Shown: in pieces, positions 11,449-22,765 of the stretch
Layout: each line of letters starts with the position of its first letter
How positions within the stretch are numbered: the stretch's first letter is position 1
DNA from: Morchella semilibera
Lineage: Eukaryota; Ascomycota; Pezizomycetes; Pezizales; Morchellaceae
Length of the DNA: 64,000 bases
Direction of reading: 5' to 3'
Assembly (NCBI GenBank): GCA_009192285.1
Contig: WBVU01000003.1
Span: 5,115,973 to 5,179,972 of the forward strand
Program-made: the position numbers and the translations under genes
Notes under the pieces: model-generated
What the model saw: only the letters and a program-made list of their open reading frames with translations
The model's database searches: none
Told to the model about the DNA's origin: nothing

Positions 11449-12144
11449 ATGTCGCATACCTCTAGTAGTCATGGTCCATCTTCAACAATAGCCGCCTACT
11501 CTGAGACTTCCAACGCAACTCCTCACGTTACTACTAATTACTTTATTAACGCACCAACTATCACCACTAACCCCAGCCCTGATCATGAATGGAGGAGTTA
11601 CAGTCTTCGGAATTTCCTCACCGTCGACCCGGTAGAAGACGCAAATGTCCTCTACGCAAGAACAGCTATAAAGGCAGGCCATGTATATCCAGGTTTCATC
11701 CCAGCTCTCCCAGGATCTCTCAGTAACGTGCCTGTGGACGGTTTTTCCGCGTTACAAACGAGAGCCCTAGTGGACACGCAGTCCTACGAAACACACTATT
11801 CCCCTAACCCTAAGTGCAATAACACTAGCCTGCAGCCACAGCCGCAGCAAGCTCCAAATAATCCTCGGTTCCAGACTCCAGGGGCCAGCCCTATACGGAG
11901 CAATATCCAGGGTGAACACGTATCTGCGAGTACAGACGCAATTCGTCTTCTAGAAGAGGACTTGGGATTTTGTCTGGAAAGATTCCTTGCTACCAACCCA
12001 GACGGTGATGCCAATGCGCTATATGGGAGAATCGCGTTAAAGGACAGGCGCAACACCCCCGAAGATCATCGCTTGCTCGCTCATCAGGGGAACGAAGGGG
12101 ATGCTAGGGGTACGGGATTCGGGTATCTATGGACCATTCGTTAG
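11449..12144 (+). CDS. Orphan hypothetical protein with a duplicated internal motif
   Basis: A single 231-codon frame with an ATG at 11449 after a CT-rich leader. I do not recognise the product. The protein is Ser/Thr/Pro/Asn-rich with a QPQPQQ stretch, and no signal peptide or membrane segment is visible. One motif occurs twice: residues 53-74 contain LRNFLTVDPVEDANVLYARTA, trimmed here as FLTVDPVEDANVLYARTA, and residues 175-196 contain FLATNPDGDANALYGRIA. The shared frame is F-L-x-x-x-P-x-x-D-A-N-x-L-Y-x-R-x-A followed by K. A conserved internal duplication argues that the frame has been under protein-level selection. It lies alone in repeat-rich DNA. It may be a lineage-specific gene, or the captured gene of a mobile element. 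Further exons cannot be excluded. Confidence 0.5.
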   Translation: MSHTSSSHGPSSTIAAYSETSNATPHVTTNYFINAPTITTNPSPDHEWRSYSLRNFLTVDPVEDANVLYARTAIKAGHVYPGFIPALPGSLSNVPVDGFSALQTRALVDTQSYETHYSPNPKCNNTSLQPQPQQAPNNPRFQTPGASPIRSNIQGEHVSASTDAIRLLEEDLGFCLERFLATNPDGDANALYGRIALKDRRNTPEDHRLLAHQGNEGDARGTGFGYLWTIR

Positions 12145-14078
12145 TCCAAGCTTTTTTTTTTTAGTAATATTCCCAAATAGGCTACCACTCTGCGACAAAA
12201 ACACAAACACCTCTTTGCAAATTTGGCTGGATTTGAGGGTGAGCATGAACGTCACAACTCCAACAATAACGTAGTTTCTAACCTACCCTACATGTCAGGG
12301 CAATTCCGAGGCCTAGTGGATGCTAGCTAAAGTTCTCTCGTTGATAAATGGTAGGATATTATAATTTCCTATTAATCGGACATATATATAGCTAATTACT
12401 TATGAGATAGGAGGGCCGGTTGGAAGTAGGCTCAAACATACGCGTACGGCTGGATCCGCGATATTTCGGCGCTCTCTTTTTTTTATGGGGTTTAATTTCT
12501 TGTAATTTTATGATTATGGTCAATACGTCGATTCATGCAGCACATACTACAATCTTTCGGTGCGAAGCTTAATAGAAGTGGCTGGAACAGAGAAGATCAA
12601 CTACGTGTGAATGGATCTTAGAGCCTTATACTTGATCATACTAATGAAGATAACCGGATTAAAGAACTCAAGAATCAGGAATGTCATATCATGATCAAGC
12701 CCGTCTAGTTGAGCATGCACTAGTCGTGATAAGAAACCTTCATTAATCTCAAGTTCTTCCCTCACTTCTAACCTATTAACCCTCCAATCTAGTAAGAGTT
12801 CCACCCCCCACCCAACGCTTTTTTCGGTTACCTTATAACACATAATATATTTAAACTAGGACTCTGTTGAGCTATTCTTTGTGATTCCGATGAAGGCGAC
12901 ATACACTATTGAACCTATTTCACCAGAATTAAATCTCTGTATACGTACTTTATCATGTGGTTAGATCTCATGGTGGTATGGTGCAACGGCGCCTAAGAAC
13001 ATCAAGATTGACCATAGAGAGTATAAGGAAAATTGATGCTCTGTACGAAATAAGTATCTCTGTTAATTTTCTTGAATTTTCTATGCTCGATTTCGACGTT
13101 CTTTGTCATGGGAACCATGTATCTCTGGCACAACACATAGCACTTTATAATTTATCGGATCATTATAACCTACGCGGTACTACATGTATTATACCCTGAA
13201 CGATCGGTGGGGATCAGGAGCCTGGTGCTTTCCCTGACTATGCAGTAAATAGACTTATTGCATGTGCAATAATGTGCGATAATAGTATGACCATAGGCTA
13301 CATGTACATACATATTGTGTGTAGTACTTATAAGCTTAGGGCGAAGAAGATCGAAAAGAAGATATAAATGTACGGAACTACGTGTATGTAAAATTATACG
13401 GTTACGCATATGAACTTACATAGCACTCCATAGCACCTAACTGACTTTTACATTCTTACTACACTTTTTATCAGTATAAATCAAATGTACTTATTTAGCT
13501 GGGTACTTTGAGCGTTTATAAACAGGCCGAGGCCTTAACATGTACGTACGTATACGCCAGCCATTGGTTAACCGAGAGAATCGGGTTATGACGATATCGC
13601 GATGGCCCTCATGCTCAGTCTATGATTTCTAAGGGCTATTAAGTCAATGAAGTGCTAGTCCACATTAATATGTAATGAAAGCAAAGTCATGCTAGGTTCA
13701 TGCCAATACTCCACAGGAAACCACGATCAAGGACCACGGGAATTAAGAGTAAAGGCGCGCCAGCCCGCGGGCCATATATTCAGCTGATCATAAAAAGGCA
13801 GAAAACTTCGCACAGTACAAAAGTAGCCTTTCTGCCTTGAAGTTATTGTCCATACGCTAGAGTAGTTCCTGAATACGTTGCATATACTTACATGAGGTAC
13901 CTACATACAATTCTAAACCAATCAACGTCTATAGACCGCCGTTAATTCACTGGGTACGGTGTTGACGGGCACTGGGTTGGGGGACAGAGCTTAGGAATTT
14001 GAGACCGAGTACATCATATGTCCGCCATCACCCGCGGTAAACGGTGGTACTTTGGCCCCCATGCTGCAATGAGAAAAC

Positions 14079-14201
14079 GGCAGAAAGGAAGACATGTCAC
14101 TATTTGCATTTGATTCGCACAGTTCTACCTGCTATGTACGTATGTGTGTATATGTATGTAGATTCTTGTGCGAAGAGTACATGTATGCATCCCTTTCTGC
14201 C
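14079..14201. repeat. GGCAGAAAGG inverted repeat
   Basis: GGCAGAAAGG at 14079-14088 faces CCTTTCTGCC at 14192-14201. Inside, GATTCGCACAG (near 14111) faces CTTGTGCGAA (near 14165). A shorter hairpin with the same AAGGCAGAAA stem stands at 13794-13838, which suggests a small repeat family. Confidence 0.5.
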
Positions 14202-14374
14202 TTTCGAATTTCAGCCATACGTACCTGCGCGTTGGTTAACTGAAATGCAGATGAACCAGCTGCGGTGTTAAGATGCTCGATCTTGATTACTACCACCTCC
14301 ATAATAACACTGGGCACAAGTGACTCGTGACGATGCTTGACCACAGGCCTCTTTCTTTGTCTGTCTGCCTACGC

Positions 14375-14617
14375 TACATGTACACCCGCGTGAAAAAAAG
14401 TGACGAAACAAGCACGCCTGCATGCACTTATACGCTACCGAACCCCAATAAAAAAATGACGAGACGTACTTACTACAAAATAAGAAGGAGTGTAGGTACT
14501 ATGACTTCTGAAGTGTACTTACTATCTTGAATGGCCTCCCTCACCGGACTTGTCTTAAGGCATGTCAAGTCGTTACTTATGTATTTTATTACTTTTTTTC
14601 ACGCGGGTGTACATGTA
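14375..14617. repeat. MITE with perfect 27-bp TIRs ending in TACATGTA
   Basis: The left arm 14375-14401 and right arm 14591-14617 are perfect complements of 27 bp, beginning TACATGTACACCCGCGTG. If the outer TA is the target duplication, the element proper starts CATGTACACCC. The 243-bp unit has no coding capacity. Perfect arms suggest it is young. Confidence 0.82.
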
Positions 14618-16458
14618 CGTATAATATGAGGGCATAACCTCAAAACTTCCCCTACTGCCGGTCCAGATGGGGATACTAGTTGCTTGCAGTTTGTGAAGGC
14701 TATATATGCCCTTAGCTAGGATATGTCTGACTCCCCTGGAATTGCTTGACGAGAGCCTTGGGGGTCGATCCATATATATTTCAGCGGTATGATATTATCG
14801 ATATATACGATGCCGTCGATCCAAGGTTTTTTCGCACACCACCACCTGGTGCGCCAATAACTAAACATTAGAGCAGGCATGTGTCTTCCCGCCCGAGACA
14901 GCTTCTCGGTTCCAAAATGCGGGGTCTATCAATTCTGCGCACATTATGGGCGAACCAGTACGTACATCCCTATCCACGCATACCCTCATGATCAGCCCAT
15001 TCGCCTTGCAAGCAGAAAATGTCTAGAAATCGTTGTTTGGCCTACCTAGAGTAACTTCCTTACCAATTGTGCCTGAGTGCACAGCTGACCCTATAAAAAA
15101 AGCCCGCACCGCGGAGTACCACTTCACTAATTCGGTTCTTTTCTTTGTTTTTCTCTCTACAGACTAGGCCTAGCTCATCGACCTAGTGATATATCTTAAA
15201 CTACCATTAAAAGGCTTACCACCATGGCTAGTTGATTGTACAATCTTGCCCACCCTCGATTCGTAAACTTCTAACGCAAACATGTAATGGAAGAAGAAAG
15301 TTTCTACTTTACAGACAGTCTGGCGTACGGCTGTACGTTACACTGCAGATCTAGGCCCTACCCAATGCCGCACAGGGCTTCCAGGCTGCCTAACCAGAAA
15401 AATAAGTTTTTGGTTGCCGTCCTCAGTTTGAGACATTGTCCTTTTTGTCTCGTATCATTAGAGCAGGCCAAATTCTGCCTGATTTCCCGTCGTCGTGTGA
15501 GTGGATAGTTACATAGCTAGATCAATAGAAAGGATGGAGAGCCACATGTGTGTAATGTAGATACATGTATGTACCAATGTCCAACGCAAAGAAAACCATA
15601 CCGTGTTATTTGATACACAAGGCCTGCAGATTCTATATGGACAGCTCGAAAAAAGTGGCACGAGTTGATCAGTGATATACAATGTCTCAAACACCGGCAT
15701 TTTGGTTATTGGAACTTTTCAAACTATGGGTTTATCCCTTCGTCTGTTAGTTATGTAATTGCTGTCAGGTTTAAGACATCTGATCTTACCAAACGAAGAC
15801 CTAGTTTGTCAGTGCATCAGACGTAAGCTACATCTGAATTGATTTCCTGGCGAAACCTGGTAGCTTTAACAGATGAAGGGGTAGCGGTGCGCTCTTTGAC
15901 CTAGCTGCCTTTTTTTTTTTTTTTGGCTGGACTCAACTAGATCACAGCTGTATTAGGGGGTTATAGTATATTAGCTGGTCTAATAGAGACAGGTTGGACT
16001 AAAAGTATAGTTTGGGCAGAGACTTGCAATGGTGCGGGACTTTCTGTCCAAATGCTCTGACTCGCGCAACTAAAATATGGCGAACAAAGGCTATGTATGT
16101 CATACATCTAGCTCGTGTATCGATTTAGCTTAGGACGTACGTTCGCCATGCATGGACTCTACTTGCGTGCACTGCGCCGATCTATGTACAGGTCTCCGGA
16201 ATACATAACCTATATGTAGACGAAAAATTCCGTAGGAATATTGTATACAAGTTCAGATGAACACACGGCATGCACCGGCGATCAAAAATTTTTATTGCCC
16301 TAGCAACCGTTGAACAACACAGCAGCATCCTACAAAGCTACATGGTGCAATACTCCCACCTACCCCTCATATATCGCTAATAACATCGATATCCGTCCCA
16401 TTTATCAAAGACACCGTAGAGCCCCCTAATAATTGACCCACCTCCTCAAGCAAGCACC

Positions 16459-17628
16459 ATGAGCCGCCTTCCCTTGAGGTTTGCAGCATTGATCGGTGTG
16501 CCCTTGCCCTGCCCAAAATCTCGTCCGTAAAGTAGTTAGCTAATCCAATATAACCGGTCCTAGTGTGCTTCTTCACGTTTCTGCTGTTCTACTCCGGCTG
16601 GGTGATACAACAACGATCATTAAAAGCCCTCCAACTAGCCATAAATCCCCATTATGTGAAAAATGAACAAACACCGCAAAAAACTGGCCCCAGAGCCCAG
16701 GGAGGTGCTGCAAAATCTGCATGGATATTAGGAAACAAAGGCAATGAACTTAGGGCGGCATATGCCCAATATGTATCCTCAAAAGACGAGCTATGCAACT
16801 CTGTAATGATCCTCGCTGAGCTTCATAGGCTTGGGACCGTAGCGGATAAGGTGTTAGTATACCCGCACTCCTGGGTCGCGGACGAGAAGGGAAGGTGGAA
16901 TCGATTGTTGAGGGTCGCAGAGCAGCGGTATGGAGTGATTGTTAAGGCAATGGAGCCCTTAGTCGAGGGTATGCTATTGTGTGTTTATTATTGATAGAAG
17001 ATAGGCGCTAACTGTAATGACAGCTGAAAACACTCCTGAAGTGTCACTACTACATGCGTTTTCCCAGATGGAATACAGTCGTATATTATACCTCGACTCT
17101 AGAGGCATGGTACTGCGCAATCTCGACGAGCTGCTTTTCAATGCGCCTCTTGCACCCATTGGCGGGGTTAGGCCGTACAAGAAGGCTGCCGCGAATTCGT
17201 TGTCTGACCACTTGCTGCTTATCGAGCCTTCTGAGCACGCGCTTGCGGCAGTGAAATTGGCATTGAGCAAAGCCCCCCCAACACCGCCGATAGATATCAT
17301 CAATGCCCTCTATGCCCCTTATGCCCTAATCCTCCCGCAACACCCTTACAATACAATTATTTCCGAGTTTCGTGCTGTTGAACATGAGCGGTACATATCA
17401 GATAATTGGAGCCCGACAAAGGTACGGGAGGAGAGCTACTACGTGAATTTTGAGGATGAGGAGGCGCCAGGGCCGTGGTATGCCATGCCGCGGAGTCTGG
17501 TGGATAAAATTGGACCAAAGGGAAGAGAAGAACAAAGTATATGGAGGGAGTTGTATGAGACCTGGGCCAGGAGAAGAATGGACGTTTGTGGACTGGACCT
17601 GGAGCCACTCCCTTTGGACGGGTTTTAG
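16459..17628 (+). CDS. GT8-like type II membrane glycosyltransferase, possibly inactive
   Basis: Family 8 glycosyltransferases move a sugar from a nucleotide-sugar, usually in the Golgi. Three exons, 16459-16495, 16564-16968 and 17024-17628, give 348 residues. The 68-nt first intron (branch CTAAT) joins MSRLPLRFAALI to VCFFTFLLFYSGWVIQQ, a clear signal anchor at residues 7-26. The second intron (55 nt, branch CTAAC) is also phase-consistent. The lumenal part shows the fungal GT8 pattern: AAYAQYVSSKDELCNSVMI, then YSRILYLDS, LDELLFNAPLAPIGG, and a SEFRAVEHERYI block. Two key sites look wrong. The metal-binding DxD is D172-S-R174, and the usual HFSDW near the C-terminus reads NFEDEEAPGPW, losing the histidine. 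It may be a non-catalytic relative. It stands alone between repeat-rich stretches. Confidence 0.82.
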
Positions 17629-18207
17629 ATGTGTTGTTATTTGTTATCATTTTGAGGAGTTGGGGATTTTTGTGCGTTATTAGATCTTGGCTCCTTCGGC
17701 TCGTTTGCCAAGGACCTTCTGGAGTTATATTTCCGTATCTACTCTAAAAGTACATGTAGTATTATAAAATACTTTTTATGGTTATAACTCAAGTAGTTTA
17801 TAATAGTTAAGGCCGCCCCATCCGTTACACAGCTAGAAAGGGTACTTACAGACATTAAAGTACATGTAGCTAGCTGATCATATACTAACCAGCATTAATG
17901 CGGCGCGTAGATATCATTCGGGTACCCTCTTCGACGTTAACTAGTTTTGTTGCTTTATGAATCCAAATTTTTGCTCTAGAAAGCTTGGGTGCTTGTCTTT
18001 AGAGGCTTAAGGGTTATATGTAAGTAGGGACACATGCCAGGATTAATATAGAAGCTCGTGATATATAAGGTAAGGGGTGAGTGATAATCCGTGAGTCACA
18101 ATTCAAGTACTAGTGATTGTTAATTTATTAATTTTATACAGAATACATGCAATTAAACCTTTGTAAGTTTAATTAGTTTTAAGTGTGAGCCACAAGTACA
18201 TGTTGTA

Positions 18208-18509
18208 TGGAGCGGTAAATGTGTCAAAAGTAATTTCACCAACGGTGGTAAATTATTAACCACCGGTAGTATAAGCACTGAATTTCAGTCCTTGTTCCAG
18301 TATAAATGCTGACTTTCAGTCTTTATTCTGCATTATCATTAATACCCACAGTTTCACACCGGTGGTAAAATTCCCACCGGTGGACAATATTCATATACTG
18401 GCATTATATAGCCCCTTTTGGCGAAAAGGTCTGTGCTATTTGAGGTATAAATGCTGGTATTATTTTCACCACCGGTGGTAAAATCACTTTTGACACGTTT
18501 ACCGCACCA
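18208..18509. repeat. 302-bp non-autonomous element, TA duplication, ACCGGTGG-rich
   Basis: Flanked by TA (18206-18207 and 18510-18511). The arms of about 45 bp begin TGGAGCGGTAAATGTGTC on the left and TGGTGCGGTAAACGTGTC on the right-hand complement, followed by AAAAGT. The interior repeats the palindrome CACCGGTG or close variants several times (near 18260, 18357, 18375 and 18472). A diverged relative stands at about 52740-52998. Confidence 0.87.
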
Positions 18510-19989
18510 TACCATGTTGAGGCTAGAATACATGTACAAACTACGTAAGTAGATCTCACTACTCTCTTATCCGTTTAAACACTGTAGCTGCCCACTTGAA
18601 TGGGTAATTTATTCTTACTACTGTATCAATCGCCTCTAGCTCTGGTTTTCAGGAAGAATCCTTTGCTGGGGTCTGGCGGAATCAGTTTGTTCCTTCTATT
18701 CCTAGGAACGTTACATGTATGTACTCTCCATAGCTGGCTCAAACACATCAATCCTGGAGTATACTTCTTGGCAATCGATCCCTCTCCATCCATTTTCCCA
18801 CTACAAAGGCAGAACTTCTTTGACCTTTGGGGTCTTCTTGGTCTTCGCCCTCTCTGTTCATCTCTTTTTACAGGCTCATGGCCACCCTTGAATTCCCAGA
18901 CATTTCAACGAAAAAACATAGCTCTTACTTTTGTTTGAAGCTAGTGGCTAATCTCCACAAAAATATCACACACAGTACAACACATCACGGGTCTCTTCGA
19001 GCTTCTCTTACTCGTTATCTCACGCCAGCACTCCTTTTATGCTAACTGCGTACGGGTTTGTGCTAGATGTCGGAGCCCCACCACAACAAGGCCCCCGCCG
19101 AATTCAGTAGAACATATGGCGCACCATATACGCAACTACCCACAAACAAGGCCTAACGAGTCCCATGCAAGCGGTAGCAGAAAATTCATGCTCTCAGGAC
19201 CGACAGGTGGATACATCTCCAATTTGGCCAGTCTTCAAACCTTAACCGGATATATTACCACATATTGACAACGCAGAAGCAGTCAGACGTAAGATTCCAT
19301 TTTAGTTTTTATTCTCCGCCCTTTTCTGATCTTGGTTTTATATTCGGGCCCGCTTTTTGCGCCCGGGTAAAATACAGAGCTGCACGTACACCCTCCCGCC
19401 CGTACCTACATGTAGTACACCACCTGTTGCAGTGATTTGTGACTGGAATTCTAGGAAGCTATCCCTTACATATATATATGACCTACATGACAGAGTTTGG
19501 TGCAACCAACTATATTACATATACTACATGTCATATATGCCACGCATGCGCAGAAATACTGCATTCGCGCTCAGTGCATTATACTGTTCTCTAGGCCCCA
19601 GCAGAGCAGCAGAACAGCAGAGACAACCTCCCAGTTTCCTATATGCCGCGCAGTGGGCGCCTAACCTTTCTACTCAGCCCAACGACCGGTCAACCTAATT
19701 GGATGCCTGCATCTAATCCTACTTTCCACAAGTTGTTCACTATATACTAGACGTCCCCGCCCTCCCCGGGATCGCCATTAAGATGAAGGCACATCTCCTA
19801 CAGCTAGTCGATATCGAGGCAGCACAGCCGGGCCGAGGGTATACGTGTACTTCTAACACAAACCAGTTATCCAGTAAATAAAAGCCCTTGGTGGGCAGTA
19901 TTACAGAGCCGGTACGCATAATATTAGAAGGGGCCAAAGTAAACACTAGCACGCATCTCCATTGAGAATGGATACAGTTGGTTCGGTGG

Positions 19990-20039
19990 TAGTCTCGTAC
20001 CCATCCCCTACAAGTAGCTTGCTGCTGGGTACGAGCCTA
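19990..20039. repeat. 50-bp mini-element with a perfect 9-bp target duplication
   Basis: The ends are TAGTCTCGTACCCA and TGGGTACGAGCCTA, 14-bp arms with one mismatch. The 9-mer GTTCGGTGG stands directly on both sides (19981-19989 and 20040-20048). The termini match the element at 9511-9636, so both belong to one Mutator-like non-autonomous family. At 50 bp it is little more than two ends and a short loop. Confidence 0.9.
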
Positions 20040-21326
20040 GTTCGGTGGTTATCTTCTAGGAAGCGGGTAGCCGAACCCCCGATCTGTGCTACCCCTCATC
20101 CGCAGATACCGCGGGGACACTATGCAGTTGAGTAGAAAACTGAGTTGGTGTCCGGAGCTGAGTAAAGAAGCAACCTTGTAGCACTTCGAGCGTATAGTTA
20201 CCTAACTCCAATGGAAAGCCAAAATAGTCACACACAGATCTGCAACAAATAGTTCGTCACAACACGCCGCTTAACGCAACCTCTGTTATCGCCCTAAACT
20301 TGATAATACTGTCAAGTACAGACTTGCAATAGGGACGAGACAAGCCTAAGTCTTGACCTAGCTCTGTCTCATTTTTAATCTAGATCTAAAGCTTACAATC
20401 GTTTGCACAAAACCTCCGAATTACACATATAGAGAGCAACTCCCTAACTAACTAGGGAGTCGCAATATCTGCTGTAGGTAATTTAGCAATATTGACACAC
20501 ATAACATAACCCCCCATTGCCACTACACCACATGCAGTTTACATGTGTTAACGTAGGTACATGAGTGTATTCACTTCTAGAAACATGCGCCTTCACAACG
20601 GTGCATTGCAATGCCGTTTCTATTGGTATAGATTAGGATACTTCCAAGAGCCATGGCCAGCTAGTACTCATATAGCTGAATAGTATACCTCCCTACGCCC
20701 TAGCCAAGTGCACATGTCATATCTTGGGATAAGGTATGGATATAAGTACCTATTATCATTAATTTAAGGTTTATGCTTAGTACTACATACACCAACCACC
20801 TTTGATGATGTTTATCTGCGATTGCCGATTGTTTTATCAGGCAAACTATAAGCGCGTATGTATTTCTATGTAGAAGTGAATACCCCCAATGTCCCCTAAC
20901 CCTTAGACCTAATGCACCCCGATAAGGACAGGACAGGGCAATTAATATCAAGCCCTCTCGCCTGCCCGCCCACGCAAAAACCTATGCCCCGCCCTTACCA
21001 CGGATAAGCCCATCGTGCACAACCTCACCCCATGGCCAACATGGCACCGGCTCACGTATAGTACGCTCGCTTGCCCAACTACATACAATAGCTATCTGGT
21101 GTTTGCATACAGGTCGTTCAGAACCAATGACCCGACCGCCCCCCCGGTAATATAGTCATGGATTATCACTCGGCCTATTTGCTCGGCGGATTACTAAGCA
21201 GACCGGGGGAGTGCGCGACATGCACACAAAAACTTGAAAAGGTGAAGAAGGTCCATCAATGTAGAAGAGAGACCGAGGATCTGTCTAGATCTACATTGTC
21301 TACATGTATTTTATCGGGTGTTATTA

Positions 21327-21373
21327 CCCGCCCCATCCCGTCCCGTCCCGTTCCATCCCGTCCTATCCTGTCC
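21327..21373. repeat. CCCGT/CCTAT simple repeat
   Basis: A degenerate 5-base pyrimidine repeat (CCCGT, with CCATC and CCTAT variants) about 200 bases past the ALG5 stop codon. Confidence 0.8.
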
Positions 21374-21557
21374 GTCTGATTCTGTACACTAAGAAACCCC
21401 CCCCCCCCCCAAACTCTGCTATCTGATATCACTCTACTCCACTCACTACATGCACTGAACAAAAAGGGGGGCAAATAAAAAAAGAACGAAATAAAAGATA
21501 TATAAAATAAAAATAAAAAAACCAACTAAAAAAAAAGAAAAAAGAAAAAAAAAACAT

Positions 21558-22765
21558 TTACACTCTCAGTCCCCCCTCACCCACCCTATAGACGCCCCAC
21601 CAATATCCCGCCCTTACAACCCCCAAATCCCACGCCATGCGCAGACTGTCCTGGACAAGCCTCACCTTGCTCCCGCCAACCTCATGCCACGTGATGGGCA
21701 CCTCAGCGACTGGAATATCCTTGTACATGGCCAGGATCAGCATCTCAATGTCAAAGATCCAGCCCTCGGTGTGCATGTACGGAAAGACAGCCTTGACGGC
21801 CGCGCGCGAGAGTAGCTTGAAGCCACATTGCGTATCGCGGATGTGGCGTATGCCGAATGTGCGGATAAGAGTGTGGAAGGAGTGCATGAGGAAATTCCGG
21901 ATGAAGGAGCGCTGGTTTTATTAGTTGTGTGTGTCAATTATGGGGAGGACGAGGGGGTGGGGTACCTTAACGACCGCATCGGTGGTGACCATATGTGCCC
22001 GACTTCCCACGGCAATCCCGTACCCCTTCACTTCCACCTTCTTCACATCCCTCAGCAGTGCCTCCAGATCCTTAAACCTGCTCGCCCCGTCTGCGTCCGC
22101 AAAGATCGCATACTCCCCCCTTACATATTTCATCCCGTGCGTGACTGCGCCGCCCTTGCCTCGATTCTTCTCAAGCACACAGACGCGCACCTGACCCTCT
22201 TCGATATCTCCCTTCTCCGCTATGCGCTGCCCCGCCCACTTCAGCGCCACGTCCGCAGTACCATCCGCTGACCCGTCATCGACAATCAGGATCTCCCAGC
22301 GGCCGCGGTGCGCAGCGTCAAGATGATCGACGGCCTCGGAGAGCATCTCACTAATGCGTTCGCGCTCATTATAGGCGGGCACAACAACGGATATGGCGAG
22401 TGTTGGTTTGGAGTCCGGGGCGAAAATGTCGGGAAGGGGGCGGGGTGCGGTCGCAGCGCCTGTACGGGTTGTGCTGGTGTAGAATTTTTCGTTGGAGGTG
22501 GCGGGGCGGGGGGTATGCGCGACGAGAAGAATAAGGAGATAGGACTATATGTGAACAGTATGTCAGTCAGGTTCTTCGGCATTAGAGAGCTGGGGAGCTT
22601 GTGGGCGCGGAGGGAGAGGTGGGGGTTGGAACTAACCGCAAATACCCCCACAATTAGGAGCCCAACTATTATAGTGAGGACCACGCTCACAGATGCATGT
22701 TGAAGCAGCTGCTGAACGTCAATTGGGAATGTCGCTGGCGGCGTGAAGGGGACGGGGTCGCCCAT
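21558..22765 (-). CDS. ALG5: Dolichyl-phosphate beta-glucosyltransferase (ALG5)
   Basis: Makes dolichyl-phosphate-glucose from UDP-glucose at the cytosolic face of the ER, the glucose donor for N-glycan assembly. Three exons on the minus strand: 22646-22765, 21966-22544 and 21558-21911, giving 350 residues. The 101-nt first intron lies inside the N-terminal membrane anchor and joins [12 protein letters not shown] to [14 protein letters not shown]. The second intron (54 nt, branch CTAAT) joins TTDAVVK to [15 protein letters not shown], exactly the family sequence. The GT2 signatures are present: [21 protein letters not shown] at about residue 128, the DADG metal site (D190, D192), GSRAH, and DTQCGFKLL with EGWIFDIE further on. 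Length is close to yeast Alg5. KDSR, another ER lipid enzyme, is the next gene, but the 1.4-kb gap argues against a shared transcript. Confidence 0.95.

Larger units (their letters stand above)
12145..16458. other. Intergenic, repeat-rich, no gene seen
   Basis: Over 4 kb without a supportable gene. It carries the inverted-repeat elements at 14079-14201 and 14375-14617, a hairpin of the same GGCAGAAA stem at 13794-13838, a T-run near 15911, and TACATGTA octamers at 13181, 13299, 14178, 14375, 14610 and 15562. Confidence 0.5.
17629..21557. other. Intergenic, repeat-rich, no gene seen
   Basis: Holds the 302-bp element at 18208-18509, the 50-bp element at 19990-20039, a CCCGT-type simple repeat near 21327-21373 and a C-run near 21397. 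A hydrophobic frame at 18600-18938 has no recognisable family and no neighbouring exons. Confidence 0.5.

Noticed and set aside
12601-13199. Two 80-codon frames on opposite strands
   Set aside because: They share no homology or domain and overlap no convincing splice pattern.
18600-18938. Hydrophobic 112-codon frame
   Set aside because: Composition reflects T-rich DNA. There is no recognisable family, no intron-consistent extension and no conserved pattern of membrane segments.
20572-20887. Inverted GTATTCACTTCTA pair 300 bp apart
   Set aside because: Arms of only about 13 bases, with no flanking duplication and no second copy noticed; too weak to call an element.
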